Of a stretch of DNA of 64,000 bases, positions 33,736-43,124 are shown piece after piece. The DNA is from an uncultured Collinsella sp. (GTDB taxonomy: Bacteria; Actinomycetota; Coriobacteriia; Coriobacteriales; Coriobacteriaceae): contig CAADUO010000063.1 in the NCBI GenBank assembly GCA_900752215.1, forward strand, positions 69,116 through 133,115, written 5' to 3'. Each line of letters starts with the position of its first letter. The first letter of the stretch is position 1. The translations under genes and the position numbers were made by a program. The notes under the pieces are model-generated. The model was not told the origin of the DNA and searched no databases. It saw only the letters and a list, made by a program, of their open reading frames with translations.

Positions 33736-35364
33736 TTACAGTGAGTCGATAAAGCGCTGTTGGGCGGCGCGGCCGGCTTCGTCCCACTTAAAGACGCCGG
33801 CGTTGTCGAGCACGTGGCCAAACACCACGCCCACCTCCTCGTGCAGGATATCGATGGCGTTATCCGCCGTAAGCTCGTCGGAACGGCGGACATAGACATC
33901 CTCGGCCCACGCGGCATGGTTGCGGCAAAGATCATCGCCCTCGAGCGCGCCGGCAAGGTCGTAGCTGGCATCCGCCTTGGCCGCCAGCAGGTGCTCGCGG
34001 ACAGCGCCGAGCTCGGGAACCAGGCGCGGCGGAAGAATGGCCAGGCCCATAACCTCGATCAGGCCGATGTTCTCCTTCTTAATGTGGTGATACTCGGCAT
34101 GCGGGTGGAAAACGCCCAGCGGATGCTCGTCGGTCGTGATGTTGCAGCGAAGCGCCAGGTAGGCCTCGTAGATCTCGCCGCCGGCGTTGCCGCGGGAGTC
34201 GACGCGGCGGATGACGGGCGTCACGGTGTTGTGCGCTACGCCGTCGGCCGTGTGCGCGACGACGCCAACCGACTCATCGGTCCACTCGCGCCAGGCGAGG
34301 ATAATCTTCTCGGCAGCGTCGAGCAGCTGAGCGCGGTCATGCGAGCGCAGGCGCAGCACCGAGAGCGGCCACCGCAGCACGGTACCGCTGACCTGGTCAA
34401 AACCGGGCACGCTAAACTGCAAGACCTCGGCGGCATGCATCATGGGGAACTCGTGTGCGCCACCCTGGAAGTGGTCGTGCGACAGAATCGAGCCGCCCAC
34501 GATGGGCAGGTCGGCGTTGGAGCCGATAAAGTAGTGCGGGAACAGGTCCACAAAGTCGAGCAAACAGGAGAGGCTCTTGCGATCCACGTGCATCGGACGA
34601 TGCTCGGAGCTCATGGCAATGCAATGCTCGTTAAAGTACGCGTACGGGCTGTACTGGAAGCCCCAGCGCTCGCCGTCGAGCTGGATGGGGATAACGCGCA
34701 GATTCTGGCGGGCGGGGTGAGCGCCGCCGTCGGCTGCGGCGGAGCGTCCGGGGTAGCCCTCGTTTTCGATGCAGAGCTGACAGGCGGGATACTTCTCGCC
34801 CGTGTTTTTGGCGGCACCGGCTGCGGCAATATCGCGCGGGTCCTTTTCGGGCTTTGACAGGTTGATGGTGATCTCCAGGTCACCCCAGTTGGTGGAAGTG
34901 CTCCATTTGATGTTGCGCGCGATGGCGGCGCGGCGCACGTAACCGGCGTCACAGCACAGGCCGTAGAACCAGTCGGTCGCGGCGCGGGGCTCGTTGACGC
35001 CCATGCGGCCGTTGAATTCCTCGTTTACAACCGAAGGTCTCGGCATCAGCGCGCCCATGATGCGCATGGCGATGCGGTCGCGGCCCGATGCCGTGTCCTC
35101 GGCGGCACCGCTGACAACGGCGACCTCGGAAAGCGCGGCAAGCGTGCCCTCCAGGTCAAAATTGGGGAGCGTATCGGGGTGCAAGAGCGAGAGCTTCTCG
35201 TTCTGCAGCGCCCAGGTCATGTTGAGCGCGGGACCCGTGGCGCCTATGCACTCCAGAATGGTGTTGTATGCCCAGATGCGATCGTCCTGACCGATCATCG
35301 ATCGGTGGATAGCGTATTCGATCAGGTTCTGCGCGGCCTCGCGCACGTCAGTCATTACAGCCAT
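33736..35364 (-). CDS. galT: UDP-glucose-hexose-1-phosphate uridylyltransferase, class 2 (Firmicutes type)
   Basis: 542 aa, the length of the class 2 GalT rather than the ~350-aa E. coli type. It transfers UMP between glucose 1-phosphate and galactose 1-phosphate in the Leloir pathway. GGSILSHDHFQGGAHEFPM carries the active-site histidines. The second ATG (35355) overlaps the galK stop as TAATG, showing translational coupling; the first ATG (35364) has better spacing from a GGGGG site, so the start is uncertain by three codons. No galE is in the window. Confidence 0.93.
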   Translation of the reverse strand: MAVMTDVREAAQNLIEYAIHRSMIGQDDRIWAYNTILECIGATGPALNMTWALQNEKLSLLHPDTLPNFDLEGTLAALSEVAVVSGAAEDTASGRDRIAMRIMGALMPRPSVVNEEFNGRMGVNEPRAATDWFYGLCCDAGYVRRAAIARNIKWSTSTNWGDLEITINLSKPEKDPRDIAAAGAAKNTGEKYPACQLCIENEGYPGRSAAADGGAHPARQNLRVIPIQLDGERWGFQYSPYAYFNEHCIAMSSEHRPMHVDRKSLSCLLDFVDLFPHYFIGSNADLPIVGGSILSHDHFQGGAHEFPMMHAAEVLQFSVPGFDQVSGTVLRWPLSVLRLRSHDRAQLLDAAEKIILAWREWTDESVGVVAHTADGVAHNTVTPVIRRVDSRGNAGGEIYEAYLALRCNITTDEHPLGVFHPHAEYHHIKKENIGLIEVMGLAILPPRLVPELGAVREHLLAAKADASYDLAGALEGDDLCRNHAAWAEDVYVRRSDELTADNAIDILHEEVGVVFGHVLDNAGVFKWDEAGRAAQQRFIDSL

Positions 35365-36560
35365 GCCGCGTAAGCCCCCTTGTCAGAGATGGCGTAGTGA
35401 CGGGCAGAGCCCTTGCCCAGCCAGCCGTTCATCTTGGTAATGAAGGTGTCGACCAGATCGAGCGGCACAAAGGCCTGGATGGTGCCACCAAAGCCGCCGC
35501 CGTGGATGCGGACGGCGCCGCGGCCGTCAAGCACATGCTCGGCAAGAGCAAGCGCGTACATGGAAGGTTGCTCGGCACCCAGTTTGGCAACAACGTTCTG
35601 CAGGTACATGGCAGAGCTGGCGCCGGACTCGCGCGTCAGGACCAGGAACTGGTCAATGTCACCGGCGTTCAGGGCCGCCCAGCGCTTATCGACCAGGCCG
35701 TTCTCGTACCAGTAGTGAACGGCGCGCAGGCAGGCACGGTCGCCCAGCTTGGCGCGCAGCTCGGGGAGCTTGGCGTCAAAATCGGCAACGTTTACCTCGC
35801 ACAGGCGTGCCTTGCCAAACTCGGCGGCGACGTCTTGCATCTCGCGCGGAACGGCGGCGTAGTCGTCGGTGGCTGCCACGTGGTCGGCGCCGACCTTAAC
35901 GAGCACGAGCGCATAACCGTGATCCTCAAAGTTGAGCTCGAGCTTCTGGGTTTTAGGCTGAGCCTGGTCCTCAAAGTCCATGTAGGCGAGGCCGCCCAGG
36001 CACACAGCGGCCTGGTCCATCAGACCGCAGGGCTTGCCGTAATAGTTGTTCTCGGTGCGCTGGCTCATCTGGGCGAGCGCGACGGGCTCGATGGCGGGTG
36101 CTCCCCAGAGCGTCTCCATGGCGCGGCCGTAAGCCGCCTCGACAGCAGCGGAGCTCGAAAGGCCGCCGCCCGAGGGGACGGAGCAGGTAAAGGCAAAGTC
36201 GAAGCCCTGGGGCTCAACGCCAAGGGCTGCGACCTCGTGGGCCATGCCGCGGACGAGGCTCGCGGACGTGCCCTTCTCGGACTCCTGAACGTCTAGCGTA
36301 TCGAGCGTGATCTCAAAGGTGGGATAGCCCTCGTCGGCTACGCGAACCTTGTTGGAATCGGTTGCCACGGCGATGCCGTCGACGGCGACATCGAGCGAGC
36401 CGGCGATAACGTGGCCACCCTCGTGGTCAGTGTGGTTGCCGCTGATCTCGGAGCGGCCGGGCGCGTGCACGTAGAGCACCTGGCGGTCGCCGATGGGGCC
36501 AAACTCCTCCTCGAACAGCTTGGTGAGCGTGGCGAATGTCTTTTCGTCGGGGGTGGTCAT
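35355..36560 (-). CDS. galK: galactokinase
   Basis: 401 aa GHMP kinase that phosphorylates galactose at C1. GRSEISGNHTDHEGG is the galactokinase signature (about residues 34-48); SVPSGGGLSSSAAVEAA is the ATP-binding GHMP loop; the C-terminal RIHGGGFGGTIQAFVP motif is present. AAGGACTCCC precedes the ATG. First gene of galK-galT, divergent from the GalR-like gene, with three copies of its operator-like sequence in the gap. Confidence 0.95.
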   Translation of the reverse strand: MTTPDEKTFATLTKLFEEEFGPIGDRQVLYVHAPGRSEISGNHTDHEGGHVIAGSLDVAVDGIAVATDSNKVRVADEGYPTFEITLDTLDVQESEKGTSASLVRGMAHEVAALGVEPQGFDFAFTCSVPSGGGLSSSAAVEAAYGRAMETLWGAPAIEPVALAQMSQRTENNYYGKPCGLMDQAAVCLGGLAYMDFEDQAQPKTQKLELNFEDHGYALVLVKVGADHVAATDDYAAVPREMQDVAAEFGKARLCEVNVADFDAKLPELRAKLGDRACLRAVHYWYENGLVDKRWAALNAGDIDQFLVLTRESGASSAMYLQNVVAKLGAEQPSMYALALAEHVLDGRGAVRIHGGGFGGTIQAFVPLDLVDTFITKMNGWLGKGSARHYAISDKGAYAAWL

Positions 36561-36600
36561 GGGAGTCCTTTCCTTGGCGCGCCCGGGTGGGTTTTGCGTC

Positions 36601-36806
36601 GTTATGAGTACGTTAACAACTTAAAGCGGCATGAACCAAGTGTTCACGATACCGCACGTTACGGGCTATGTTAACGTACTCATAACACATCGCTTGTCAC
36701 TTTTTGAGAATCTGGTAATCGGTAGAAATACAGCCGTGAACGGTACTGCCGTATGGACTTATAAAGCAGAAGAGATGCAGATAGAAAAAGTAGAGTACGT
36801 TAACAT
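36601..36806. promoter_or_regulatory. GalR-type operators between galK and galR
   Basis: GTTATGAGTACGTTAACA (36601-36618) recurs perfectly inverted at 36669-36686, and GAGTACGTTAACAT again at 36793-36806. A GTGAACGGT box lies at 36736-36744. Probable LacI/GalR sites allowing looping. The 338-bp gap holds no gene. Confidence 0.7.
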
Positions 36807-36898
36807 GCGTCCGACGATAGCGGGCCTCGGCGCGGGATGTATTTCTGCCCAGGCCGGCATTCACGCTATTCAGATCTCGCAAGGGTGAAGGTGATCCT

Positions 36899-37930
36899 GT
36901 GGCAAGGCGCCCTTCCAACGATACAGGTACGCGCCCGGTTTCCATGGCCGACGTTGCCCGCGCTGCTGGTGTTTCGCAGCAGACGGTTTCGCGCGTTGCC
37001 AACGGCCTTCCTAACGTCAACGAGCAGACGCGCCAGCGCGTGCAGGCCGCTATGCAAGAGCTCGGCTTTCGTCCGAGTTATGCCGGTCGCTCGCTGCGCG
37101 ACGGCCGTTACCATTCGGTCGGTCTGTGCGTCAACGATGTCACCAAGTTTGGCAACCTCTCAATGATCGACGGGATCGCCAGCGCTGCTCGCGAGCATAA
37201 TTGCGCCATCACGCTGGTCGAGATGTCCAAGACCGAGGAGTTTTCGCTTGCCGAGGCCACGCGTCGTATGGCCGCGCTGCCCGTGGACGGCATCATTATC
37301 GGCATGAGCCGTATGGCTCCCGATTTTGAGACGTTCAATCCACTGCCGGGCATTGGCACGGTTATCGTCACCATGTACGCGCATCCGCGCGTGACCACGG
37401 TCGATTCCGACCATTACGGCTGCTCGCTATTGCTTATGGATCACCTGTTTGAGCTGGGACACGAGCAGATTCGCTATATCGGTGGCCCGTCGTTCTCGGT
37501 CGACGAGCAATTTCGTCGCGCCGGTTGGCAGGATACACTCGAGCGTAAACACATCGAGCCGGCAGAGCCGCTCGAGGGCGACTGGTCTGCCAACAGCGGT
37601 TACGAGGCCGGCAGATATCTGGCCGAGAACGACCGCACCATGACGGCGATCTATGCGGCAAACGACCAGATGGCAAATGGCGCGATTGCAGCGCTGCGCG
37701 ATAGCGGTCTGCGCGTGCCCGAGGACGTGAGCGTGGTGGGCGTCGATGACTCGCTCGACGACTTTGTCGCGCATAACGAGCTCACGACTGTGCGATTCGA
37801 TCTGCATCAGCGCGGACGCGAGGTATTCGAGCATGCGGTTCCCGAGGCAGGTACGGCGGGCAAAACCGTTGCTATTCGTATTCCCGGCCAGCTCATCGTT
37901 CGACATACCACGGCAGCTCATCGCGTATAG
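36899..37930 (+). CDS. galR: LacI-family regulator of galKT
   Basis: 343 aa. HTH ADVARAAGVSQQTVSRVANG and a sensor domain with VVGVDDSLDDFVAHNELTTV. GTG at 36899 follows GAAGGTGATCC. It is divergent from galK and probably represses it through the GAGTACGTTAAC sites, which also lie in front of its own gene. The name is by position and function, not by proven orthology. Confidence 0.88.
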   Translation: MARRPSNDTGTRPVSMADVARAAGVSQQTVSRVANGLPNVNEQTRQRVQAAMQELGFRPSYAGRSLRDGRYHSVGLCVNDVTKFGNLSMIDGIASAAREHNCAITLVEMSKTEEFSLAEATRRMAALPVDGIIIGMSRMAPDFETFNPLPGIGTVIVTMYAHPRVTTVDSDHYGCSLLLMDHLFELGHEQIRYIGGPSFSVDEQFRRAGWQDTLERKHIEPAEPLEGDWSANSGYEAGRYLAENDRTMTAIYAANDQMANGAIAALRDSGLRVPEDVSVVGVDDSLDDFVAHNELTTVRFDLHQRGREVFEHAVPEAGTAGKTVAIRIPGQLIVRHTTAAHRV

Positions 37931-38059
37931 TTTTTGCAGGTCAACGGCGGTATATTCCGCCTAAATAACAATCGGTAAGGATGCCGGCAGATGGCCGTGG
38001 CTACGAGGGCGAGTGCTATGATAGACGGGCTCTTTTGTCTATCTAGGAGGCTTTGCCTG

Positions 38060-39220
38060 ATGGAGATCACCAAGGATATCCGCTACATTGGCGTCAACGA
38101 TCACGACATTGACCTGTTCGAAGGCCAGTACGACGTGTCCGAGAACGGTATGGCATATAACAGCTACGTTATCTTGGGCGATAAAATCGCTGTCGCCGAT
38201 TCGGTCGACGCTGGCTTTGTCGACGAGTGGCTCGGTAACCTCGAGACCGTGCTCGATGGCCGCACGCCCGACTACCTGGTTGTCCATCATATGGAGCCCG
38301 ATCACTCCGCCGGTATCGCCGCCTTTATGGAGCGCTATCCCCGGGCGCAGATTGTGGCCAGCATGGGTGCTTTCCGCATGATGGTCAACTACTTTGGCAC
38401 CGACTTCCCTGAGCGCAAGATGGTCGTCAAAGATGGCGACGTGCTCGATTTGGGCGGTCACAGCCTAACGTTTGTCGGCGCCCCCAACGTGCACTGGCCC
38501 GAGGTGCTCTTCTCCTACGAGTCCATCGACAAGGTGCTCTTTAGTGCCGACGGCTTTGGCAAGTTCGGTGCCAACGACATCGAGGATCCGGAAGGGTGGG
38601 CCTGCGAGGCGCGCCGTTACTACTTTGGCATCGTGGGAAAGTTCGGCAAGTTTGTGCAGGCCGTGCTCAAGAAGGCCGCCAATCTGGACATCCAGATTAT
38701 TTGCCCGCTTCACGGTCCTGTTCTTAGCGAGAACCTGGGCTATTACCTCGATACTTACAACACCTGGTCGAGCTATCAGCCCGAGGACGAGGGCATCACG
38801 ATTGCCTATGCGAGTGTGTATGGTCATCTGAAGGCTGCCGTTGAGGAGCTCGCTTCTGCGCTCGAGGCCCGCGGTCAGAAGGTCTCCGTCTTTGATCTAG
38901 CTCGCGACGATATGGCCGAGGCGGTTGAGGATGCGTTCCGCTATGACCGTCTGGTGCTCGCTTCCATTACCTATCAGGGCGAGATCTTCCCGTTCGTGAG
39001 CACCTTTATCCATACGCTTGCCGAGCACGCCTATCAGAACCGTACGGTGGCACTCGTTGAGGCTGGCTCCTGGGCGCCCACCGCTGCCAAGGTTATGACC
39101 AAGGAGCTCGAGGGCATGAAGGACATCACTCTGGCGCAGAACAAGGTGACCGTGCTGGGCTCGCTCAACGACGCCTCGCGCGCTCAGATCGAGGCCCTTG
39201 CTGACGAGCTATCCAAGTAG
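38060..39220 (+). CDS. flavodiiron protein (oxygen or NO reductase)
   Basis: 386 aa. N-terminal metallo-beta-lactamase-like diiron domain (1-250) with the ligand motif HHMEPDHSAG (His-x-Glu-x-Asp-His pattern) and LHGPVL, then a C-terminal flavodoxin domain (about 252-386, IAYASVYGHLKAAVEELA). Such proteins in anaerobes reduce O2 to water or NO to N2O, taking electrons from rubredoxin or F420. AGGAGG at 38044-38049 supports the start. A single gene; no rubredoxin is adjacent. Confidence 0.93.
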   Translation: MEITKDIRYIGVNDHDIDLFEGQYDVSENGMAYNSYVILGDKIAVADSVDAGFVDEWLGNLETVLDGRTPDYLVVHHMEPDHSAGIAAFMERYPRAQIVASMGAFRMMVNYFGTDFPERKMVVKDGDVLDLGGHSLTFVGAPNVHWPEVLFSYESIDKVLFSADGFGKFGANDIEDPEGWACEARRYYFGIVGKFGKFVQAVLKKAANLDIQIICPLHGPVLSENLGYYLDTYNTWSSYQPEDEGITIAYASVYGHLKAAVEELASALEARGQKVSVFDLARDDMAEAVEDAFRYDRLVLASITYQGEIFPFVSTFIHTLAEHAYQNRTVALVEAGSWAPTAAKVMTKELEGMKDITLAQNKVTVLGSLNDASRAQIEALADELSK

Positions 39221-39243
39221 CGATATTTTCACTTTTGACGAGC

Positions 39244-39286
39244 AAAACCACCACAAAGGGGACAGGCACCTTTGTGGTGGTTTTTG
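39244..39286. terminator. hairpin of the GGGACAGG repeat type
   Basis: AAACCACCACAAAG and CTTTGTGGTGGTTT flank an 11-nt loop GGGACAGGCAC, followed by TTTTTG. It probably terminates the flavodiiron gene. The same stem recurs at 52801-52839 with the loop reversed. Confidence 0.75.
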
Positions 39287-39287
39287 T

Positions 39288-40091
39288 TTAAGCGCCGGCG
39301 ATGACGAGATTTGGGTGGGCGTCGTCGACGATCTCGGCGATTGAGGTGGCGACGGCGTCTTCGGGGTCGCGGTCCATCACGATGGTGTTGACATCGGTCA
39401 GTTTGGCAAAGCGGTACATGCCGCGTCCGTTGACCTTGCTGGCGTCCATGAGGGCGACGCTTTGATGAGCGGCACCGATCATGGCCGTTTTGGTCTCAGC
39501 CATCTGGGGAAAGTCGGTCGTAAAGCCGCAGCCGGGAACAAAAGCGCCAGGGCACATGACGGCAAGATCGGCGTGGACCATTTGGAGTGCCTGCATGGTA
39601 AGTGGACCGTACAGATAGCGATGACCTTTGCGCAGCGCCCCGCCCAGCATGACGACATCGACTGAGGGCATGCTCTCGTCGATGTAATCGGCAATGGTAA
39701 TGTCGGCCGTGATGACGGTGATGCCGTTGCGCTGGTCGAGGAGCCGGACAAACTCGAGCGCGGTGGTGCCTGAGTCGACGAGCAACGTGTCGCCGTCATT
39801 GACGAGCTTGATGGCGCTTTGCGCGATGGCCTGCTTGGCGGCGACGTTGACATTGATGCGGCGATCCTGCGTGGAGACGGTCAGTCGCTTCTGGAGCGAC
39901 ACAGCGCCACCATGCGTGCGGCGCAGCTTGCCGGACTCGGCGAGGGCGTCCAAGTCGGCGCGCGCCGTGACGGAGGACACGCCAAAGGTCTGGGCGATTT
40001 CTGCTACCTGCACCGAGGCGTTGTGCTCGAGCATCTCCATGATGGCGGCACGACGCTCATCGGCGAAAGCGCGGTTTGTTGCGTGGGTCAT
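39288..40091 (-). CDS. DeoR-family regulator
   Basis: 267 aa. DeoR HTH (VQVAEIAQTFGVSSVTARADLDAL, about residues 27-50), hinge RRTHGGA and sensor domain with LLVDSGTTALEFVRLL and LMDASKVNGRGMYRFAKL. Second DeoR protein of the window and distinct from the one at 11438. It is divergent from the class II aldolase gene over a 335-bp AT-rich gap with TTCGTTCATTTTC-like sequences, so it probably controls that gene. Effector unknown, likely a sugar phosphate. Confidence 0.88.
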   Translation of the reverse strand: MTHATNRAFADERRAAIMEMLEHNASVQVAEIAQTFGVSSVTARADLDALAESGKLRRTHGGAVSLQKRLTVSTQDRRINVNVAAKQAIAQSAIKLVNDGDTLLVDSGTTALEFVRLLDQRNGITVITADITIADYIDESMPSVDVVMLGGALRKGHRYLYGPLTMQALQMVHADLAVMCPGAFVPGCGFTTDFPQMAETKTAMIGAAHQSVALMDASKVNGRGMYRFAKLTDVNTIVMDRDPEDAVATSIAEIVDDAHPNLVIAGA

Positions 40092-40426
40092 TGCTGCTCC
40101 ATCCTGAACCGAAATTTGCAGGAATTATGTTGAAACTATTTTCGTTCATTTTCTTTTTTAGTAAGAAAACGCCTTTCGATTACTTATCTTTTCTATAAAA
40201 GAAAGATGATTCGCTTGAAAACTTCAATGTCGTATAGAGGGATCCGGCGCGAATCCCTTCCGTTTGCTTTTCAAAAACGAGTGTCTTGACCTGTGTGCCG
40301 GTGATATCTCATGCGTGCGACACCGTCGCTTTTCATACAATGGGCGCAGCAAAACGCAAGGTAAAACGCCTTGTGAACAACTACGCCCGATGTCCAGATG
40401 CGGGCGAGGGAGAGGAGCAAACGCTC
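40092..40426. promoter_or_regulatory. AT-rich gap between deoR-2 and the aldolase gene
   Basis: No gene seen. It contains the imperfect dyad ATCTTTTCTATAAAAGAAAG (from 40186) and TTCGTTCATTTTC, plausible operator and promoter material for one or both divergent genes. Confidence 0.45.
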
Positions 40427-41284
40427 ATGGCACTTGTTACCACCGAAAAGATGCTCAAGGACGCTCAGGCCGGCCACTACGCCGTAGGCGCGTTCAACGT
40501 CGAGAACCTCGAGTTTGTTATGGCCGTTCTGGCTGCTGCCGAGGAGACCAAGTCCCCCGTCATCATGCAGACCACTCCGGGCACCATCAAGACCGCTGGT
40601 CTGGACTACTTCTACGGTATGGTCAAGGCTGCCGCCGAGCGCGCTTCCGTGCCTGTCGCTCTGCACCTCGATCACGGCGATGGCTATGACCGCTGCATGC
40701 AGGCTTTCCGCACGGGCTACACCTCTGTCATGATCGACGGTTCGCACGAGTCCTTCGAGGACAACATCGCCCTGACCAAGTCCGTCGCCGACGCTGGCCG
40801 CGCCATGGGCGTGCCCGTCGAGGCCGAGCTCGGTAAGGTTGGCGGCAAGGAGGACGACGGTCCCGCGGTTGAGGGCGAGAGCCCCTACACCGATCCTGCC
40901 GAGGCTAAGGAGTTCGTCGAGCGCACTGGCTGCACCTCCCTCGCTATTGGCGTTGGCACCAGCCACGGTGTGTACACGAGCGATCCGCACATCGAGCAGT
41001 CCGTGGTCAAGGCCATCCGCGACGCCGTTGACGTGCCGCTGGTTCTGCATGGCACCTCCGGTGTGCCCGATGAGCAGGTCGCCGAGGCCGTGAAGAACGG
41101 CATCTGCAAGGTCAACTACGCCACCGAGCTGCGTCAGGCCTACACCAAGGGCTTCATGGCCTACATGGCCGAGAACCCTGCCTGCTTCGATCCCAAGAAG
41201 CCGGCCAAGGAGGGTATGCGTGAGATCACCGAGCTGGTTAAGATCCGCATGACCAACCTCAACTCCGTGGGCAAAGCAGAGTAA
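40427..41284 (+). CDS. class II fructose/tagatose-bisphosphate aldolase
   Basis: 285 aa zinc aldolase of the GatY/KbaY/FbaA size class. Zinc and active-site residues: LHLDHGDGYD (about 81-90), VEAELGKVGG, GVGTSHGVY and LHGTSGVP. The frame is open upstream, but ATG at 40427 with GGGAGAGGAG before it matches the family N-terminus. It could be the glycolytic fructose-bisphosphate aldolase or the tagatose-bisphosphate aldolase missing from the lac operon; GatY and KbaY have the same length, and the DeoR neighbour favours a regulated sugar role. The two cannot be told apart by eye. Confidence 0.9.
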   Translation: MALVTTEKMLKDAQAGHYAVGAFNVENLEFVMAVLAAAEETKSPVIMQTTPGTIKTAGLDYFYGMVKAAAERASVPVALHLDHGDGYDRCMQAFRTGYTSVMIDGSHESFEDNIALTKSVADAGRAMGVPVEAELGKVGGKEDDGPAVEGESPYTDPAEAKEFVERTGCTSLAIGVGTSHGVYTSDPHIEQSVVKAIRDAVDVPLVLHGTSGVPDEQVAEAVKNGICKVNYATELRQAYTKGFMAYMAENPACFDPKKPAKEGMREITELVKIRMTNLNSVGKAE

Positions 41285-41317
41285 CAGCAAGGGTACTCCG
41301 ACTCGCTACATATCCCG

Positions 41318-41442
41318 GGGAGGGACGAGGGCTTAGTTCCCCAATCGTCCTCGGGCATGCAAAAAGCCTCGCTGCGCACTTCGTGCGGCGAGGCTTTTTG
41401 CCCCCTGCGGAAAGATTGGGGAGCTAAGCCCTCGTCCCTCCC
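41318..41442. repeat. 29-bp inverted repeat enclosing a terminator hairpin
   Basis: GGGAGGGACGAGGGCTTAG and ten more bases (41318-41346) recur inverted at 41414-41442 with one mismatch. Inside, AAAAAGCCTCGC and GCGAGGCTTTTT (41361-41399) form an intrinsic terminator usable from both strands, for the aldolase and the HAD gene. Confidence 0.8.
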
Positions 41443-41505
41443 AGGTTGACCTACTCGAGGTCGTCGCCCTTGTGGCGTTGGGGCTGAAAGGGTGGGGCGC
41501 GGGGG

Positions 41506-42129
41506 TTACTTGGTTGTTAGGGTTAGCAGGTCGTTGGGGGTTTTGAGGTTGTAGGTGGCGTTTGGGATGTCTTGGTGTGATCCCCATGCCGCTCTGGCAA
41601 AACTGACCCCTGCCGAAGTTGCGCATTGTTCGTCGTAGACAGTGTCGCCAACGTAGACGACGTTGCCAGGATTCGCGCCCGTACGCCGGAGATATTCGAG
41701 CATGGGTGCGGGTGCGGGTTTATGTTCGGTTGTGTCTTCGACAAGGATGATGTGCTCAAAATACCTATCGAAACCAAGGGGTGCAATTTCTTTTGCGTAT
41801 TCGTCGCACGCACGTGAGGAGACGATGCCAAGTTTGCAGCCGCTATCGGCGAGTGTTGCGATGACTTCAAGCAAACCTGGAAACACGCTGATGGTGCTTT
41901 TTAAGCTGGCGGCAACTTGGCACCAGCGATCCAACGTTGCCTGCGAGTAGATCCCAAGTTTCTCAAGGGCATCCTTGCCGGGTATGCCGAGGGCAAAGTC
42001 AAGCTCGTGTCGGGGAAGCGTTTTGCCGGTTTCTTCTTGGACAATCTGGACAAGCGATGATAGAACGCTTTCTTCTGTATCTGCCAATGTCCCATCAACG
42101 TCAAATACGATATGGTCAAAGTGCTTCAT
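41506..42129 (-). CDS. HAD-family phosphatase (phosphoglycolate phosphatase-like)
   Basis: 207 aa. HAD motif I FDVDGTLADTEES (nucleophile Asp at about residue 10), motif II IVSSRA, a Lys in TEHKPAPAPML and motif IV VYVGDTVYDEQCA are present. Cap domain of the C1 helical type (about 18-80). It probably dephosphorylates a small sugar or glycolate phosphate; substrate cannot be read from sequence. GC is somewhat lower than in the sugar genes. It follows the AraC gene on the same strand. Confidence 0.88.
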   Translation of the reverse strand: MKHFDHIVFDVDGTLADTEESVLSSLVQIVQEETGKTLPRHELDFALGIPGKDALEKLGIYSQATLDRWCQVAASLKSTISVFPGLLEVIATLADSGCKLGIVSSRACDEYAKEIAPLGFDRYFEHIILVEDTTEHKPAPAPMLEYLRRTGANPGNVVYVGDTVYDEQCATSAGVSFARAAWGSHQDIPNATYNLKTPNDLLTLTTK

Positions 42130-42185
42130 ATGATTGCTCCTCTCTGTTGTTTGCCTGCAAGTTTGATGCGGTGACAGAAGAAAGG

Positions 42186-43124
42186 CTAGCGGGATTTCTG
42201 CCTGGTGCTATCGAGATTCTGCCTCGCTGCTCGATAGCTCGAAGGAGTGCACCCCATTTGTTCTTTAAATACCTGGCCAAGATGGCTTGCTGTTATAAAT
42301 CCGCATTGGCGCGCGACTGTCTGGACCGTTCGCGTGGTGTGTGCCAAAAGTTCGCAAGCACGGTTTATGCGGTATGCGCGTAGATATGCCGCCGGGGTCG
42401 TTCCTGCACAAGTTTCGATAATGCGGTAACACTCTCTTTCGCTTACGCCGGCTGCAGATGCCATCTGGGGCACATCTATAGCGGCTGCATAGTTTGCGCG
42501 GATAAAGTCCAGGATTGCCTTGAACTGTACGTCGCGGCTGGTCATCCAAGAGGCGCCGTCGGAAGAAAAGAGCGGTTCGGCCTTGGCGTTAATCTGAATC
42601 CAGAGCTCTGACAAACTATTCCGAAGCGCCATCTCGTTCTTCGGCCGTTGAAGGTCGTGGCTAAAGGAGCTCTTCAGCAAATCGATAAAGGGCATATCGT
42701 CGGGATTGGTGGGCGACCATTTGAGCACATCGACGCCTCGACATTGAAGCAATGGGTTGATGTAGCGCTTTTGGAGACGTCCCGCGGGATCGCCGAGCAT
42801 CGGCGGCTGAAAGATATGCAGCATTTGAATGGCTGGCGCCGAATTGGGTGATTGCAGCGTGATGTGCAAAACGCCGCCGTTGATAAAGCCGGCGGACCCT
42901 TCCTCAAAGCGTACGTGCTCATGAGCCGCGCGCGTTCGATAGTCAATCGCTCCCTGCTCCATGTAGAAAAGCTCAACTTCGGAATGCCAGTGCCAGGGGA
43001 CGGAATTGCCCGGATAGCGAGCGAATTCTGCGCGTTCGGCAATATAGGGCCAGTCTTCGGCGGTCTCGGGAAACGCTTCCTCGCGTCCTCCGCGGTGCAA
43101 TTCTATGTGACCCATGTTTCGCAT
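42186..43124 (-). CDS. AraC-family regulator with cupin sensor
   Basis: 312 aa. N-terminal cupin (about 30-120: VPWHWHSEVELFYMEQG), C-terminal pair of helix-turn-helix motifs (about 205-300: DVPQMASAAGVSERECYRII and VQTVARQCGFITASHLGQVF). Such proteins usually activate carbohydrate genes on binding a sugar. The downstream HAD gene may be a partner, but no transporter is adjacent. No convincing ribosome binding site is seen before either ATG (codons 1 and 4). Confidence 0.88.
   Translation of the reverse strand: MRNMGHIELHRGGREEAFPETAEDWPYIAERAEFARYPGNSVPWHWHSEVELFYMEQGAIDYRTRAAHEHVRFEEGSAGFINGGVLHITLQSPNSAPAIQMLHIFQPPMLGDPAGRLQKRYINPLLQCRGVDVLKWSPTNPDDMPFIDLLKSSFSHDLQRPKNEMALRNSLSELWIQINAKAEPLFSSDGASWMTSRDVQFKAILDFIRANYAAAIDVPQMASAAGVSERECYRIIETCAGTTPAAYLRAYRINRACELLAHTTRTVQTVARQCGFITASHLGQVFKEQMGCTPSSYRAARQNLDSTRQKSR

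Noticed and set aside
40286..40426. Upstream extension of the aldolase
   Set aside because: It has no ribosome binding site and does not match the family N-terminus, which begins at 40427 after GGGAGAGGAG.
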